From the NCBI GenBank assembly GCA_026168455.1, contig CM047431.1, positions 43,527,466 through 43,591,465 of the forward strand: a stretch of DNA of 64,000 nt, given 5' to 3'. The notes beneath the pieces were generated by a model. The model was not told where the DNA came from. It worked only from the letters and a program-made list of their open reading frames with translations, and did not search any database. This DNA is from Theocolax elegans (Eukaryota > Arthropoda > Insecta > Hymenoptera > Cerocephalidae). Of the stretch, positions 1 through 8,275 are shown one piece after another. A program made the translations under genes and the position numbers. Within the stretch, counting starts at the first letter, position 1. Every line of letters starts with the position of its first letter.

Positions 1-114
1 CATTTTGTTAGCGTTTACGCAACCCAGTGTTCCCAGCAAAGAGGAGAGAAAAGCGACAACGCAGATTTCATCCACTGGAGTCGATCTTCTATTGCGAACT
101 ACACACTGTAAGTG

Positions 115-120
115 TCAGTT
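115..120 (+). promoter_or_regulatory. Possible initiator (TCAGTT) in the 5' LTR
   Basis: TCAGTT matches the arthropod initiator consensus TCAGTY, and insect LTR elements commonly start transcription at such a site. No clear TATA box or downstream promoter element sits at the right spacing. If it is used, the genomic RNA would start near 117 and R would run to the poly(A) site beyond 304. The same site lies at 7920-7925 in the 3' LTR. This is inference from a short motif. Confidence 0.35.
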
Positions 121-298
121 CTGTAGTCTCTCTCTCTCTTTCTCTCTTTATTTATCTCGCGTGTATATTGACCTGCGTTTCGCGCGCTGCGACGCGCCTG
201 TATTATTGTTTTTCCCGAATACATTTATTTCTATTATTAATTAAATACTGCATTGTTGTTTATTTAATTGTTTACCCTCTTTTTCTCGCGTTTCGCTA

Positions 299-304
299 AA
301 TAAA
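299..304 (+). terminator. AATAAA signal in 5' LTR (duplicated at 8104-8109)
   Basis: AATAAA occurs once in the alignable LTR portion, downstream of the candidate initiator. This is the expected order for U3-R-U5. The 3' LTR copy at 8104-8109 would direct polyadenylation of the genomic RNA. Confidence 0.5.
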
Positions 305-446
305 GATTACCGCCGCCTCCGCCTATACGGCTTATTATAGTCGTATTATTACTGAGCGGCTGATCGCGTAAATGAGACTATTATTTTAACGGTTCTGAAT
401 TATTATTATCTTATTTATTGTTATTAAAAATAGCAAAACCGTTACA

Positions 447-460
447 TGGCGCCCAACGTG
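447..460 (+). promoter_or_regulatory. Primer binding site, tRNA-Lys(CUU) type
   Basis: TGGCGCCCAACGTG follows directly after the LTR end. It is complementary to the 3' end of insect tRNA-Lys(CUU), whose acceptor and T arm end ...CACGTTGGGCGCCA. Fourteen bases match before divergence at 461. It primes minus-strand synthesis by the element's reverse transcriptase. Confidence 0.9.
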
Positions 461-1437
461 CATGGTAATTAGCGATACGCATATGATTGACAATTAATAG
501 TCTCAAAATTTAATTTCTAATATTTAAAAGTTTTAATTCAGTCAATAGGCGTGTTAAATTAAGAGATTTTATTTCGAGCATTTCGAGAGCGAGCGAGCGC
601 ATTGTTTACGTTTCGCGGTGATTCGCGGTGTTTACGCTGCGAATAATATTCGAATATTGTACTTTCTATACATTTCGAAATTATTCTTTTGAATCTTATA
701 TTATTCGAATTGTAAATCGATTTTCCTTTTCGGTTTAATTTTAGCGTATCGCGAATTAATTAATTATTTCGTGCTTCTTTTATTATTTAATTGTTTATTT
801 AAATAATTATTAGCGACACCGCGGAAAATAAAATTATTGTTTTTTTAATAATTTGTCGTAAACTGTATAATCGCAATTTAGGTTGAGTTAGTCTATTTCG
901 CGTGCGTGCGTGTAAGTGTGTGTGTGATTTACGCGGTAAATATAAGTATTGTAGCGTATCGCGGTACATGTATGTAGGTGTATGTAAGCGTGTGCGCAAA
1001 TAAAGTAAATTAATTTTTTTTTTAATTTGAATTCAATTTAATTTTTTTTTGTTGTTATTATAAATTATTAAAATAATTTTTATAGCGTTTCTTCGCAATT
1101 TAAAATTTTGTTTTTTTTTAAATAATTATTATCTTTAAACAATTTGTCTTTAAATTCTTTTAAACTTTGAATATTATATTTGTTAATTCAATTTTATTCT
1201 ATTTTTTTGTAAACAATTGAAAAATTTATTTTTAACAAATTACAGATTTGTAATATTTTGTTTTTTTTACAAAGTGGTTGATCTTAGTAAATTTAATTTG
1301 GTTAAGCGAATTTGCGCATAATTTAATAGCGATTCGCAATTATTTTGTAATTTGTTTAATACATTTTTTTAATTGTGAGAATTTATTTTGCCAATAAGGC
1401 CTAAAATTTAAATTTTATTTAATTTTTATAATTCAAA
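461..1437 (+). other. Untranslated leader of the LTR element
   Basis: About 980 bp separate the primer binding site from the gag ATG. The sequence is strongly AT-rich with T runs and a GT-rich patch near 900-970. It probably holds the RNA dimerisation and packaging region, but no specific motif can be named. Several short upstream ATGs precede gag, so leader scanning would be inefficient without re-initiation or internal entry. Confidence 0.75.
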
Positions 1438-3627
1438 ATGGCGTGTATGAACGAGTGTGATTTCGATCAAACGTACGGAGTTGAGATCCAAGGATGGATT
1501 TTGAATCTAACAAGCGATCAATTCGATTCTGTACTTGATCAGCTAGAATTGACGCGCGACGGTACGCCCTTTGTACGTGTAGACAGGTTATATAGGCGTT
1601 TACGCGGCGATTATACAGCCGCGGATTTCGTCCAGTCAACTAGTGACGATGATTTAGTTTCGCGGACTCGTCGTGAACAAAGACTCTGCACCATTTTGAA
1701 ACATGCGAAATTTAGCGAAGAAGCGCAAGTACAGATTGCGCACAGACAATTTGAAAATCTCAATCGAGCGGATGAGAGCGGATTCTCTCCGCTTGCCAAT
1801 AGCTCGAAGTCAAATGACGATCAACTTGCCGATTCCGATGCGGAATCGCAGCATAGCGAGGTTAACGCGGGAAATATCGCGGGGAACCTTGCGGAAAACG
1901 CGGCGGAAAACACCGCCGAAAATAATTGTAAATCAAATTTTGAATTGACTTCGATAAAAACGCTTAACACAACCATACCGGTAAGGCCAATTCCTACCAT
2001 TTCGACCGCGATGATAACGACCGCTACTACAACTACGTACTCGACGACGCAAGCAGCGAGTACGCATTTACAATCAAGAGGTGCGATACCAAAAACGGTA
2101 TTTTCTTCAAAAGAAAATAATAAAATAGATAATGATATCGTTTTATGTGCATTAGCTAATGGCGTAGTCTACAACGCTCCAAGGGGTTTAGCCCTGGAGT
2201 TGAGTAGAACGCAATCGCTTGCCTTTCAACAAGAGAAGGAGTTGAATTATCTAAGGCAGCAATTAGCGGATTTTGCGACGAGTACGCAGCTTCCGACGCA
2301 AACGTCAATTGCGGCGGAAAAGCAGCGGAAAAATCGCAAAAGTGTTAATTTTCAAGATACTTTTAATTTAAATTATTTTGAAACGAATAAGCATCCTGAA
2401 GCACCTCAAGCGGTATTACACACGCAAACGGAAAAGTCGCTTGGATCGCGTTTAAACGCAAACGCGTTAAATTTTCCGACTCCTACGTCTAATTTCTCGT
2501 CTCTGCCAGCTCCTGCGGATTGGCAAGAGTCTGGAAGGGGGGAAAATGTGCCTGTAGTTACAAGCGATCAACTTACGCAAATCTTGTCGAATATGTCGAC
2601 TAGAGCGCCTATACAGTCACATGACGTAGGTCGCACAGTTCGCCAGTGGAATATTAAGTTTTCCGGCGAAAAACGCGAAAGCATCGAAGAATTTATTCAG
2701 CGCGTGGAAGAATGTCGCAAGTTAGCGCATATTTCTGACACGGATTTGCTGAATGCTTTTTCGGAATTATTAACTGGCGTAGCGCTACATTGGTATCGCC
2801 AATCGCGGAAAGATTGGAATACTTGGGCTGATTTTTGCAATGCTGCTCGACGATGTTATGGCATTGAGCAGAACTTTCAGCAGCGCTTAATGGCGGAAGC
2901 GCAAGCACGCAAGCAGGGTAGAGAAGAGCCTGCTCGCGATTACATTTTCTGCTTGCTAACTATATTTAGCAGAATGAATGCGCCTCCAAGTACGCAGTTT
3001 CAGCTAGACATGTTGTATGCTAACATGTTGCCGTCTGTTCGGAAGTTAGTTCCGAAAGAAAAAGTTACAAGCGTCGATAGGCTTGTGCAGCTAGCTCGTC
3101 AGGCGGAAGAGCTTATCGAGGAAGAGCGGAATTTTCCCGCGCCTCCGCCGCCAGAAAAGAGCGTTCTGCCTTCTGTGGCTTATAAGCAGCCAGATACCAG
3201 AGGTAAGAAGGGCGGAAAAGCTGCTAGCGATGATGCTACGGTAAAAGTAGCGAGTATCGCAGAACCGACAATGGAAAATTTGGCCAAACTCTTAGAGAAG
3301 ATGCTAGATGAAAGATTTAGCAAATATGCGAATTCTTGTGCGAATTCCGCCAATAAGAAAGGCCAAAACGCGCGTAATTTTAGTAAACCAGGTGCGCCGA
3401 AAGGAGCAAAGAATGTTTCTGATAAGCCATCTGGCGTGACTAGTACCGAGAGGAAGGATGATGGTAAAAATAAATCATCCATTACTAATGGACAATCCGC
3501 GCGTAGTCGCAACCGCGATAAGAAAGCAGGTCCCAAAGAGCGTGTGTACTGCTATCGCTGCGGTTGGCCCGGGTATATCAAGACGGATTGTCCTGAGTGC
3601 TCGGGAAACGAGAAAAGGGGCGAATAG
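1438..3627 (+). CDS. gag: Gag polyprotein of Ty3/gypsy-type element
   Basis: This 729-codon frame opens with ATG in a favourable context (AAAATGG) and ends with TAG. Residues 1-390 are low-complexity and polar, including an Ala-Glu-Asn-rich patch near 144-161. Residues from about 402 to 560 resemble the retrotransposon capsid family (a QWNIKFSG start, a VALHWYR motif and helical Glu-Arg-rich segments ending in RQAEELIEE). A basic linker precedes a CCHC-type zinc knuckle at 705-718, the nucleocapsid RNA-binding motif. Cys705, Cys708 and Cys718 are present, but the ligand position 713 is Tyr (TAT at 3574-3576) instead of His. The last 31 nt overlap pol in the -1 frame. Gag should form the cytoplasmic virus-like particle. 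The knuckle change may weaken RNA packaging in this copy. Confidence 0.93.
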   Translation: MACMNECDFDQTYGVEIQGWILNLTSDQFDSVLDQLELTRDGTPFVRVDRLYRRLRGDYTAADFVQSTSDDDLVSRTRREQRLCTILKHAKFSEEAQVQIAHRQFENLNRADESGFSPLANSSKSNDDQLADSDAESQHSEVNAGNIAGNLAENAAENTAENNCKSNFELTSIKTLNTTIPVRPIPTISTAMITTATTTTYSTTQAASTHLQSRGAIPKTVFSSKENNKIDNDIVLCALANGVVYNAPRGLALELSRTQSLAFQQEKELNYLRQQLADFATSTQLPTQTSIAAEKQRKNRKSVNFQDTFNLNYFETNKHPEAPQAVLHTQTEKSLGSRLNANALNFPTPTSNFSSLPAPADWQESGRGENVPVVTSDQLTQILSNMSTRAPIQSHDVGRTVRQWNIKFSGEKRESIEEFIQRVEECRKLAHISDTDLLNAFSELLTGVALHWYRQSRKDWNTWADFCNAARRCYGIEQNFQQRLMAEAQARKQGREEPARDYIFCLLTIFSRMNAPPSTQFQLDMLYANMLPSVRKLVPKEKVTSVDRLVQLARQAEELIEEERNFPAPPPPEKSVLPSVAYKQPDTRGKKGGKAASDDATVKVASIAEPTMENLAKLLEKMLDERFSKYANSCANSANKKGQNARNFSKPGAPKGAKNVSDKPSGVTSTERKDDGKNKSSITNGQSARSRNRDKKAGPKERVYCYRCGWPGYIKTDCPECSGNEKRGE
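2529..2543 (+). promoter_or_regulatory. Second polypurine-tract-like copy inside gag
   Basis: GTCTGGAAGGGGGGA here is identical over 15 nt to the true polypurine tract and its upstream bases at 7489-7503, and the purine run continues through AAA. An extra plus-strand primer site of this kind is known as a central PPT in lentiviruses and some LTR elements. Its use here is inference. Confidence 0.4.
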
Positions 3628-6600
3628 ATAAGGTCCCTATCGCCCCAATTATTAGTGAGACCTCTGATGGTGATAAGTCACAATCAGTACCTGCGCCTGT
3701 CGGAGTGGACAGACAATCAGCGGAAAAAGGTGTTTGCGATTCCCGCGCTGAAACGCCAGTGGGGGAGGAAACTCCGCAGTTTACTCGCTGGTGGCTGCAG
3801 ATCGGAATCGGTGGATTCCGCGTACGCGCTTTGTACGATTCAGGGGCGGCTCGCACGGTTATTAATTCCTTAGGCTTGCAAATAGCATCAGCCATAGGAA
3901 AACCGTTAACACCTTACATTGGACCAGGTGCACGACTCGCTAACGGTCAAAGTGTTCCAATCCTTGGACGCTTGGAACTGCCGTTTGATTTAGCGAATGA
4001 ACGCCATTACTTGGACGTACTAGTGATGAGCGATCTCGACGCCGACTGCATTCTCGGTGCCGACTTTATTCGTGCATTTAATGCTGTTTTGTTGCCCCGT
4101 GAAAATCAGTTAGTGATTGAGAACGTGGCCGAAGCAATTCAGCTTGAAGTATCTGCTATCGGCATTGGCGATGTATGTACGCTAGCTGCCGTCGGCTTAG
4201 CAGATATTGACGAAGCGCAACGCAAACAACTCAATGAGTTGTTGGAAAAGCGTTTGACTGCTCCGAATGCAAAGCTAGGCTGTACTAACTTAGCTGAACA
4301 TGAAATTGATGTGGGCGGTTCGCGTCCCATCAAACAGCGCTATTATCCGGTGTCTCAGAAGATCGAGCAAGAGATGCACGCTCAAGTGCAACAGATGCTT
4401 GACGCGGGGATAATTCGCCCGTCAACGAGCGAGTGGTCGAGCCCAGTAGTCATGGTGCGGAAATCTAACGGTACCTATAGATTCTGCATCGACTACCGAA
4501 AGCTCAATTCCGTCTCGAAGACCTGCGCTTATCCGCTTCCCTATATGGAGATTATTTTGCGTAAACTTCAAAGGGCACGCTACATAAGCACGCTGGATTT
4601 AAGCAGCGCATACCATCAGATTCCGATGAAAAAGGGATCGGAACATCTGACGGCTTTCACGGTGCCTGGCTTAGGCTTATATGAGTTTACTCGTATGCCG
4701 TACGGCGTGGCGGGGGGGCCCGCTACGTTCCAGCAACTCATTGATAGGGTGATAGGCCCTGAATTGGAACCGTACGCATTTTCGTATCTCGATGACGTTA
4801 TTATCGTCACCGAGACATTCGAAGAGCATCTCAAATGGCTTGAGCATGTCCTAAAGCGGGTTGCCGACGCCGGACTTACAATTAACCGTGAGAAAAGCGA
4901 ATTTTGCCGCAGTGAGGTTAAATACCTTGGCGTATTGGTGAATCGCGATGGATTTCGCCCTGATCCGGACAAGATAGCGCCGATCGTGGATTATCCCGCG
5001 CCAACTAACCTCAAAAAGCTACGCTCTTTCCTCGGCATGGCTTCATGGTATAGAAAATTTCTAGAGGATTTTGCTACGCTTGCGGAACCGCTTACCAAGT
5101 TAACAAAGAAAAATGTTAAATTTGAGTGGGGCGAGGAACAACAGTTCGCTTTTGAACAAATCAAAGCGTTGATAGCATCTGCGCCTATTCTCCATCGGCC
5201 ATCTTTCGAGCATCAGTTCGTTATTCAGACTGACGCTAGCGACACTGGCTTAGGAGCGGTTTTAACGCAAACTATCGACGGAGAAGAGCGAGTACTTAGT
5301 TTCGCCAGTCGTACGTTAAACGCGGCGGAACGTAACTACTCGGTTACCGAACGAGAGTGCTTAGCTGTATTATGGGCCGTGGAAAAATTCCGCTCATATG
5401 TAGAAGGTTATCGCTTTAAGGTTATAACAGACCATAGCAGTTTAAAATGGCTGTGCAACTTGCGTAACCCTACTGGACGCTTAGCGCGTTGGGCACTTAA
5501 GCTCCAAAGCTATGATTATGAGATCGAGCACCGCAAAGGATCTCTTAACGTTGTGCCTGACGCCCTCTCTCGTGCATTCGAAGACGACTCGGATTGCGAC
5601 ATCGCTGTCGTAAGTTTGCCGTACAATACACAAGATGAGTGGTATACGCAAAAACTTGCGAATGTCAGCGGAAATCCGGAAAAATACCAAGACTGGAAGG
5701 TGCTTGGAGGTAGATTATATCATTATAAGCCTGACCCTTCCATAGATGACTATTTTGAAGACGAAGACGCTTGGAAACTGGCGGTACCGCAGGAGAAACG
5801 TCAACAAGTTCTCTGCGAGAATCATGATGAGCCAACTGCTGGACATCTTGGCCGAAACAAAACGTATCAGCGGATAGCGCGATACTATTATTGGCCTGCG
5901 ATGCTTAAAGATATCGCCGAATTTGTGCGGAATTGCTCGACTTGCCAGCAATGTAAAGTGCCACAGCAGGCTCCTGCAGGTTTCATGGGAAAAAGTGTTA
6001 TTTCGCGTCCATGGGAAACCGTTGCAGGTGATATCATGGGACCGTTTCCGCGTTCTTCGCATGGATTTGAATATCTTTTAATATTCATGGACTTATTCAC
6101 TCGTTGGATAGAGTGTATCCCTATACGGAAAGCGAACTCGCATACCATTCGGCGCGAGCTGAATGAGCGCGTTTTCTTGCGTTTCGGCGTGCCTGATGTT
6201 TTTCATTCCGACAATGGCACGGAGTTTAAGAATGCTGCTATGGAGCAATTCTTAGCTGAACACGGCGTGGTTCATACTACGATTCCGCCTTACCATGCAC
6301 AGGCGAATCCTGTAGAACGCGTTAATCGCACGATAAAAACGATGATTACTTCGTTTATCGAGGCGAATCATAAAACATGGGACGCTCACATCTCTGAGCT
6401 CATGTTCGCGTATAATACCGCCGTGCAAGATTCTACCGGCGCAAGTCCTGCTTTCCTAAATATGGGAAGAAACCCTGTTCCGCCGAAAAGCTTGCGGAAA
6501 ACAGAAGATCAAGCCGTCGCCGACAGCGAAGCCGCAGCAGCTGTTCAAAATTGGCAACAGCGTATGCAAACGTTGCCAGAGCTGCAAGCTCAAGCTGCTG

Positions 6601-7214
6601 AACGAGCGACATGCGCACAAGCACGTCAGGCCGAATATTATAATTCAAAACGCCGCGATGTACAATTTGCTGTGGGACAAAAAGTTTCTAAGCGGAATCG
6701 TGTACTTTCGTCCGCTGCCCAAGGCATAGCTGCTAAGCTAGCTCCGAAGTACATCGGTCCTTTTATTGTTTCGGCGTTACTCGGCTCAAACGTGGTAGAG
6801 CTCATCGACAATGAGGGAAAAGAAGCAGGTAAATGCCACATAAGTGATATTAAGCCATTCTACGAAGACCAAACGGACGTATCTGTGGAGAGTAGATTAA
6901 ATCGAGAGGATGCGACGAGGGACAGCGAGGGATTAAACGCAGAGCGAAGAGCTAGCGACGAGTCCAACGATAATGATCCTGTGAGCGCGAACGCACTGCG
7001 TAAGCGAGGTAGGCCGCGCAAAACTCGGGTAATTGTTAATCGTATGACTGCGGTAGATCGTGCCCCTTCTAACGAGCGATTAAACGCGAATATCGTTGTA
7101 TACGCGAATCCTCCGACGACGGAAATTAGGCGCGGAAGGCCGAAGGGTTCAAAGAACAAGCCCGTATCCCCGGTGGAAACGATCGAACAGCGCACTCGGT
7201 CGCAGAAACTGTAA
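3597..7214 (+). CDS. pol: Pol polyprotein: protease, reverse transcriptase, RNase H, integrase
   Basis: The frame opens right after TGA at 3594-3596 and has no ATG, so it is expressed as a Gag-Pol fusion entered at about 3609. Residues count from 3597. The retropepsin has DSGA at 81-84. The RT has catalytic Asp334 (STLDLSSAYHQ) and YLDD at 397-400. RNase H has Asp546 and Asp612. The integrase zinc domain has His743, His750, Cys780 and Cys783, and the catalytic triad is Asp812, Asp872 and Glu907, with 34 residues between the last two. A GPY/F-like module lies near 1051-1085. The tail to 1205 is unusual, with two AT-hook cores (RKRGRPRK at 1135-1142 and RRGRPKGSKNK at 1178-1188) and no chromodomain. 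All key catalytic residues are present and no internal stop is seen, so the enzymes appear intact. Protease, RT and RNase H act in the particle; integrase acts in the nucleus. Confidence 0.96.
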   Translation: MLGKREKGRIDKVPIAPIISETSDGDKSQSVPAPVGVDRQSAEKGVCDSRAETPVGEETPQFTRWWLQIGIGGFRVRALYDSGAARTVINSLGLQIASAIGKPLTPYIGPGARLANGQSVPILGRLELPFDLANERHYLDVLVMSDLDADCILGADFIRAFNAVLLPRENQLVIENVAEAIQLEVSAIGIGDVCTLAAVGLADIDEAQRKQLNELLEKRLTAPNAKLGCTNLAEHEIDVGGSRPIKQRYYPVSQKIEQEMHAQVQQMLDAGIIRPSTSEWSSPVVMVRKSNGTYRFCIDYRKLNSVSKTCAYPLPYMEIILRKLQRARYISTLDLSSAYHQIPMKKGSEHLTAFTVPGLGLYEFTRMPYGVAGGPATFQQLIDRVIGPELEPYAFSYLDDVIIVTETFEEHLKWLEHVLKRVADAGLTINREKSEFCRSEVKYLGVLVNRDGFRPDPDKIAPIVDYPAPTNLKKLRSFLGMASWYRKFLEDFATLAEPLTKLTKKNVKFEWGEEQQFAFEQIKALIASAPILHRPSFEHQFVIQTDASDTGLGAVLTQTIDGEERVLSFASRTLNAAERNYSVTERECLAVLWAVEKFRSYVEGYRFKVITDHSSLKWLCNLRNPTGRLARWALKLQSYDYEIEHRKGSLNVVPDALSRAFEDDSDCDIAVVSLPYNTQDEWYTQKLANVSGNPEKYQDWKVLGGRLYHYKPDPSIDDYFEDEDAWKLAVPQEKRQQVLCENHDEPTAGHLGRNKTYQRIARYYYWPAMLKDIAEFVRNCSTCQQCKVPQQAPAGFMGKSVISRPWETVAGDIMGPFPRSSHGFEYLLIFMDLFTRWIECIPIRKANSHTIRRELNERVFLRFGVPDVFHSDNGTEFKNAAMEQFLAEHGVVHTTIPPYHAQANPVERVNRTIKTMITSFIEANHKTWDAHISELMFAYNTAVQDSTGASPAFLNMGRNPVPPKSLRKTEDQAVADSEAAAAVQNWQQRMQTLPELQAQAAERATCAQARQAEYYNSKRRDVQFAVGQKVSKRNRVLSSAAQGIAAKLAPKYIGPFIVSALLGSNVVELIDNEGKEAGKCHISDIKPFYEDQTDVSVESRLNREDATRDSEGLNAERRASDESNDNDPVSANALRKRGRPRKTRVIVNRMTAVDRAPSNERLNANIVVYANPPTTEIRRGRPKGSKNKPVSPVETIEQRTRSQKL
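3603..3663 (+). promoter_or_regulatory. Programmed -1 ribosomal frameshift signal, gag to pol
   Basis: GGGAAAC at 3603-3609 lies in the register G-GGA-AAC of the gag frame, the canonical X-XXY-YYZ slippery heptamer. A 7-nt spacer (3610-3616) follows. A stem then pairs 3617-3627 with 3637-3646 (10 base pairs, A3624 bulged, 9-nt loop), and the gag TAG at 3625-3627 lies inside it. Loop bases 3631-3635 (AGGTC) can also pair with GACCT at 3659-3663, which would give an H-type pseudoknot. Slipping joins Gag residue 724 to pol codon CGA at 3609. Register, spacing and structure all match known retroviral -1 sites. Efficiency is unknown. Confidence 0.85.
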
Positions 7215-7492
7215 ATGTTCCTTTGAGCGATTGATGTATCTACGCGTACCTTTTCTCCGATTTTGTAATCTTCGTAAGGTGTATCGCTCTTAATTGTTGT
7301 TATAATAAAGAGAGAAATCCTTTATATGTTGGCCTGCTAAACATTTTCTTTTGTCTGATGTTTTGCTTTCAAATCAATTTATTTTATTTATTTATAAATA
7401 TTATTTATGTTAATTACCTTTTTCATTTTGTCTTCTGGCCTAGAGAGAGAGTAGAAATGCAGAGCTGGTACGTCTTCGGCTACCCAGCGTCT
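7215..7492 (+). other. 3' untranslated spacer between pol and polypurine tract
   Basis: No envelope-like or other open frame of note occurs here. An AATAAA at 7304-7309 could act as an early polyadenylation signal, although the LTR signal at 8104 is the expected one. The spacer is AT-rich. Confidence 0.75.
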
Positions 7493-7504
7493 GGAAGGGG
7501 GGAG
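7493..7504 (+). promoter_or_regulatory. Polypurine tract
   Basis: GGAAGGGGGGAG is twelve purines ending directly against the TGTAAC start of the 3' LTR. This position and composition are those of the RNase H-resistant primer for plus-strand synthesis. Confidence 0.92.
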
Positions 7505-7551
7505 TGTAACGAATCAATGTAATATTTGATTATATTACATTGCTCGTTACA
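7505..7551 (+). repeat. Imperfect palindrome at LTR left end
   Basis: The first 20 bases (TGTAACGAATCAATGTAATA) are almost the reverse complement of 7533-7551 (TATTACATTGCTCGTTACA), with one small indel or mismatch and an 8-nt loop. An internal copy of the LTR's right-end motif CGTTACA therefore lies only 40 bp from the left end. It could fold as a hairpin or give integrase a second end-like site. Confidence 0.7.
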
Positions 7552-8251
7552 TTCTCTCTCTCTGTCTAGCCTATGTACTAATCATTATACAGCTGTTACA
7601 GGTCGGCGTTCGACGATTTTCGGCGATTATCGCGGACCTTCGTTAAGGGAAAAGAGTAGGGAGAGAGAGAGAGAATCGAGACTTGCGAGTACACGAATAA
7701 TTAGACTTAGCTCGGCCGTGATTAATTTCGCCTCGTAGAGATTTTGAGAGTTGTTTGATTCTGGTGTTGTTTAGAGACGAATTTTAGTGTGTTGTTCGAA
7801 CTCTGCATTTTGTTAGCGTTTACGCAACCCAGTGTTCCCAGCAAAGAGGAGAGAAAAGCGACAACGCAGATTTCATCCACTGGAGTCGATCTTCTATTGC
7901 GAACTACACACTGTAAGTGTCAGTTCTGTAGTCTCTCTCTCTCTTTCTCTCTTTATTTATCTCGCGTGTATATTGACCTGCGTTTCGCGCGCTGCGACGC
8001 GCCTGTATTATTGTTTTTCCCGAATACATTTATTTCTATTATTAATTAAATACTGCATTGTTGTTTATTTAATTGTTTACCCTCTTTTTCTCGCGTTTCG
8101 CTAAATAAAGATTACCGCCGCCTCCGCCTATACGGCTTATTATAGTCGTATTATTACTGAGCGGCTGATCGCGTAAATGAGACTATTATTTTAACGGTTC
8201 TGAATTATTATTATCTTATTTATTGTTATTAAAAATAGCAAAACCGTTACA
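7505..8251 (+). repeat. 3' LTR (747 bp)
   Basis: The LTR begins TGTAACG and ends CGTTACA, a perfect 7-bp terminal inverted repeat with canonical TG...CA ends. It is preceded by the polypurine tract. Its last 446 bp equal the window's first 446 bp. U3 holds an imperfect palindrome at its left tip and a (GA)n patch near 7660-7674. A candidate initiator is at 7920 and AATAAA at 8104. Confidence 0.96.
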
Positions 8252-8274
8252 ATATATATATATATATATATATA
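8252..8274. repeat. (AT)n tract at the LTR element right junction
   Basis: Twenty-three bases of alternating A and T lie between the LTR end and the first LINE-coding bases. The tract is either the original target site or a repeat that expanded at the target-site duplication. Confidence 0.9.
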
Positions 8275-8275
8275 C

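Larger units (their letters stand above)
1..446 (+). repeat. 5' LTR, right-hand part (left 301 bp outside the window)
   Basis: This stretch aligns without gaps to 7806-8251 of the 3' LTR and ends in CGTTACA immediately before the primer binding site. It should contain the end of U3, R and U5. The short open frames in it (such as 5-244) recur identically in the other LTR and are not likely proteins. Confidence 0.96.
1..8251 (+). mobile_element. Ty3/gypsy-type LTR retrotransposon, nearly complete, no env
   Basis: The layout is LTR, primer binding site, gag, pol (protease, RT, RNase H, integrase), polypurine tract, LTR. That domain order defines the Ty3/gypsy (Metaviridae) type. The window starts inside the 5' LTR, about 301 bp from its expected left end, so the full element should be about 8.55 kb. 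Both coding frames are open to their expected ends. The 446 bp shared by the two LTRs show no difference by eye, which implies very recent insertion. No envelope-like frame lies between pol and the 3' LTR. I cannot place it in a named clade without a tree. The target-site duplication cannot be read because the left flank is outside the window. Confidence 0.97.

Noticed and set aside
5..299. Open frames of 79 and 90 codons in the 5' LTR (and identical ones at 7789-8104)
   Set aside because: They are duplicated LTR sequence covering a (CT)n run and show no domain. Regulatory LTR function explains them.
7215..7504. Possible env gene after pol
   Set aside because: Only about 290 bp with no long frame, signal peptide or transmembrane segment.
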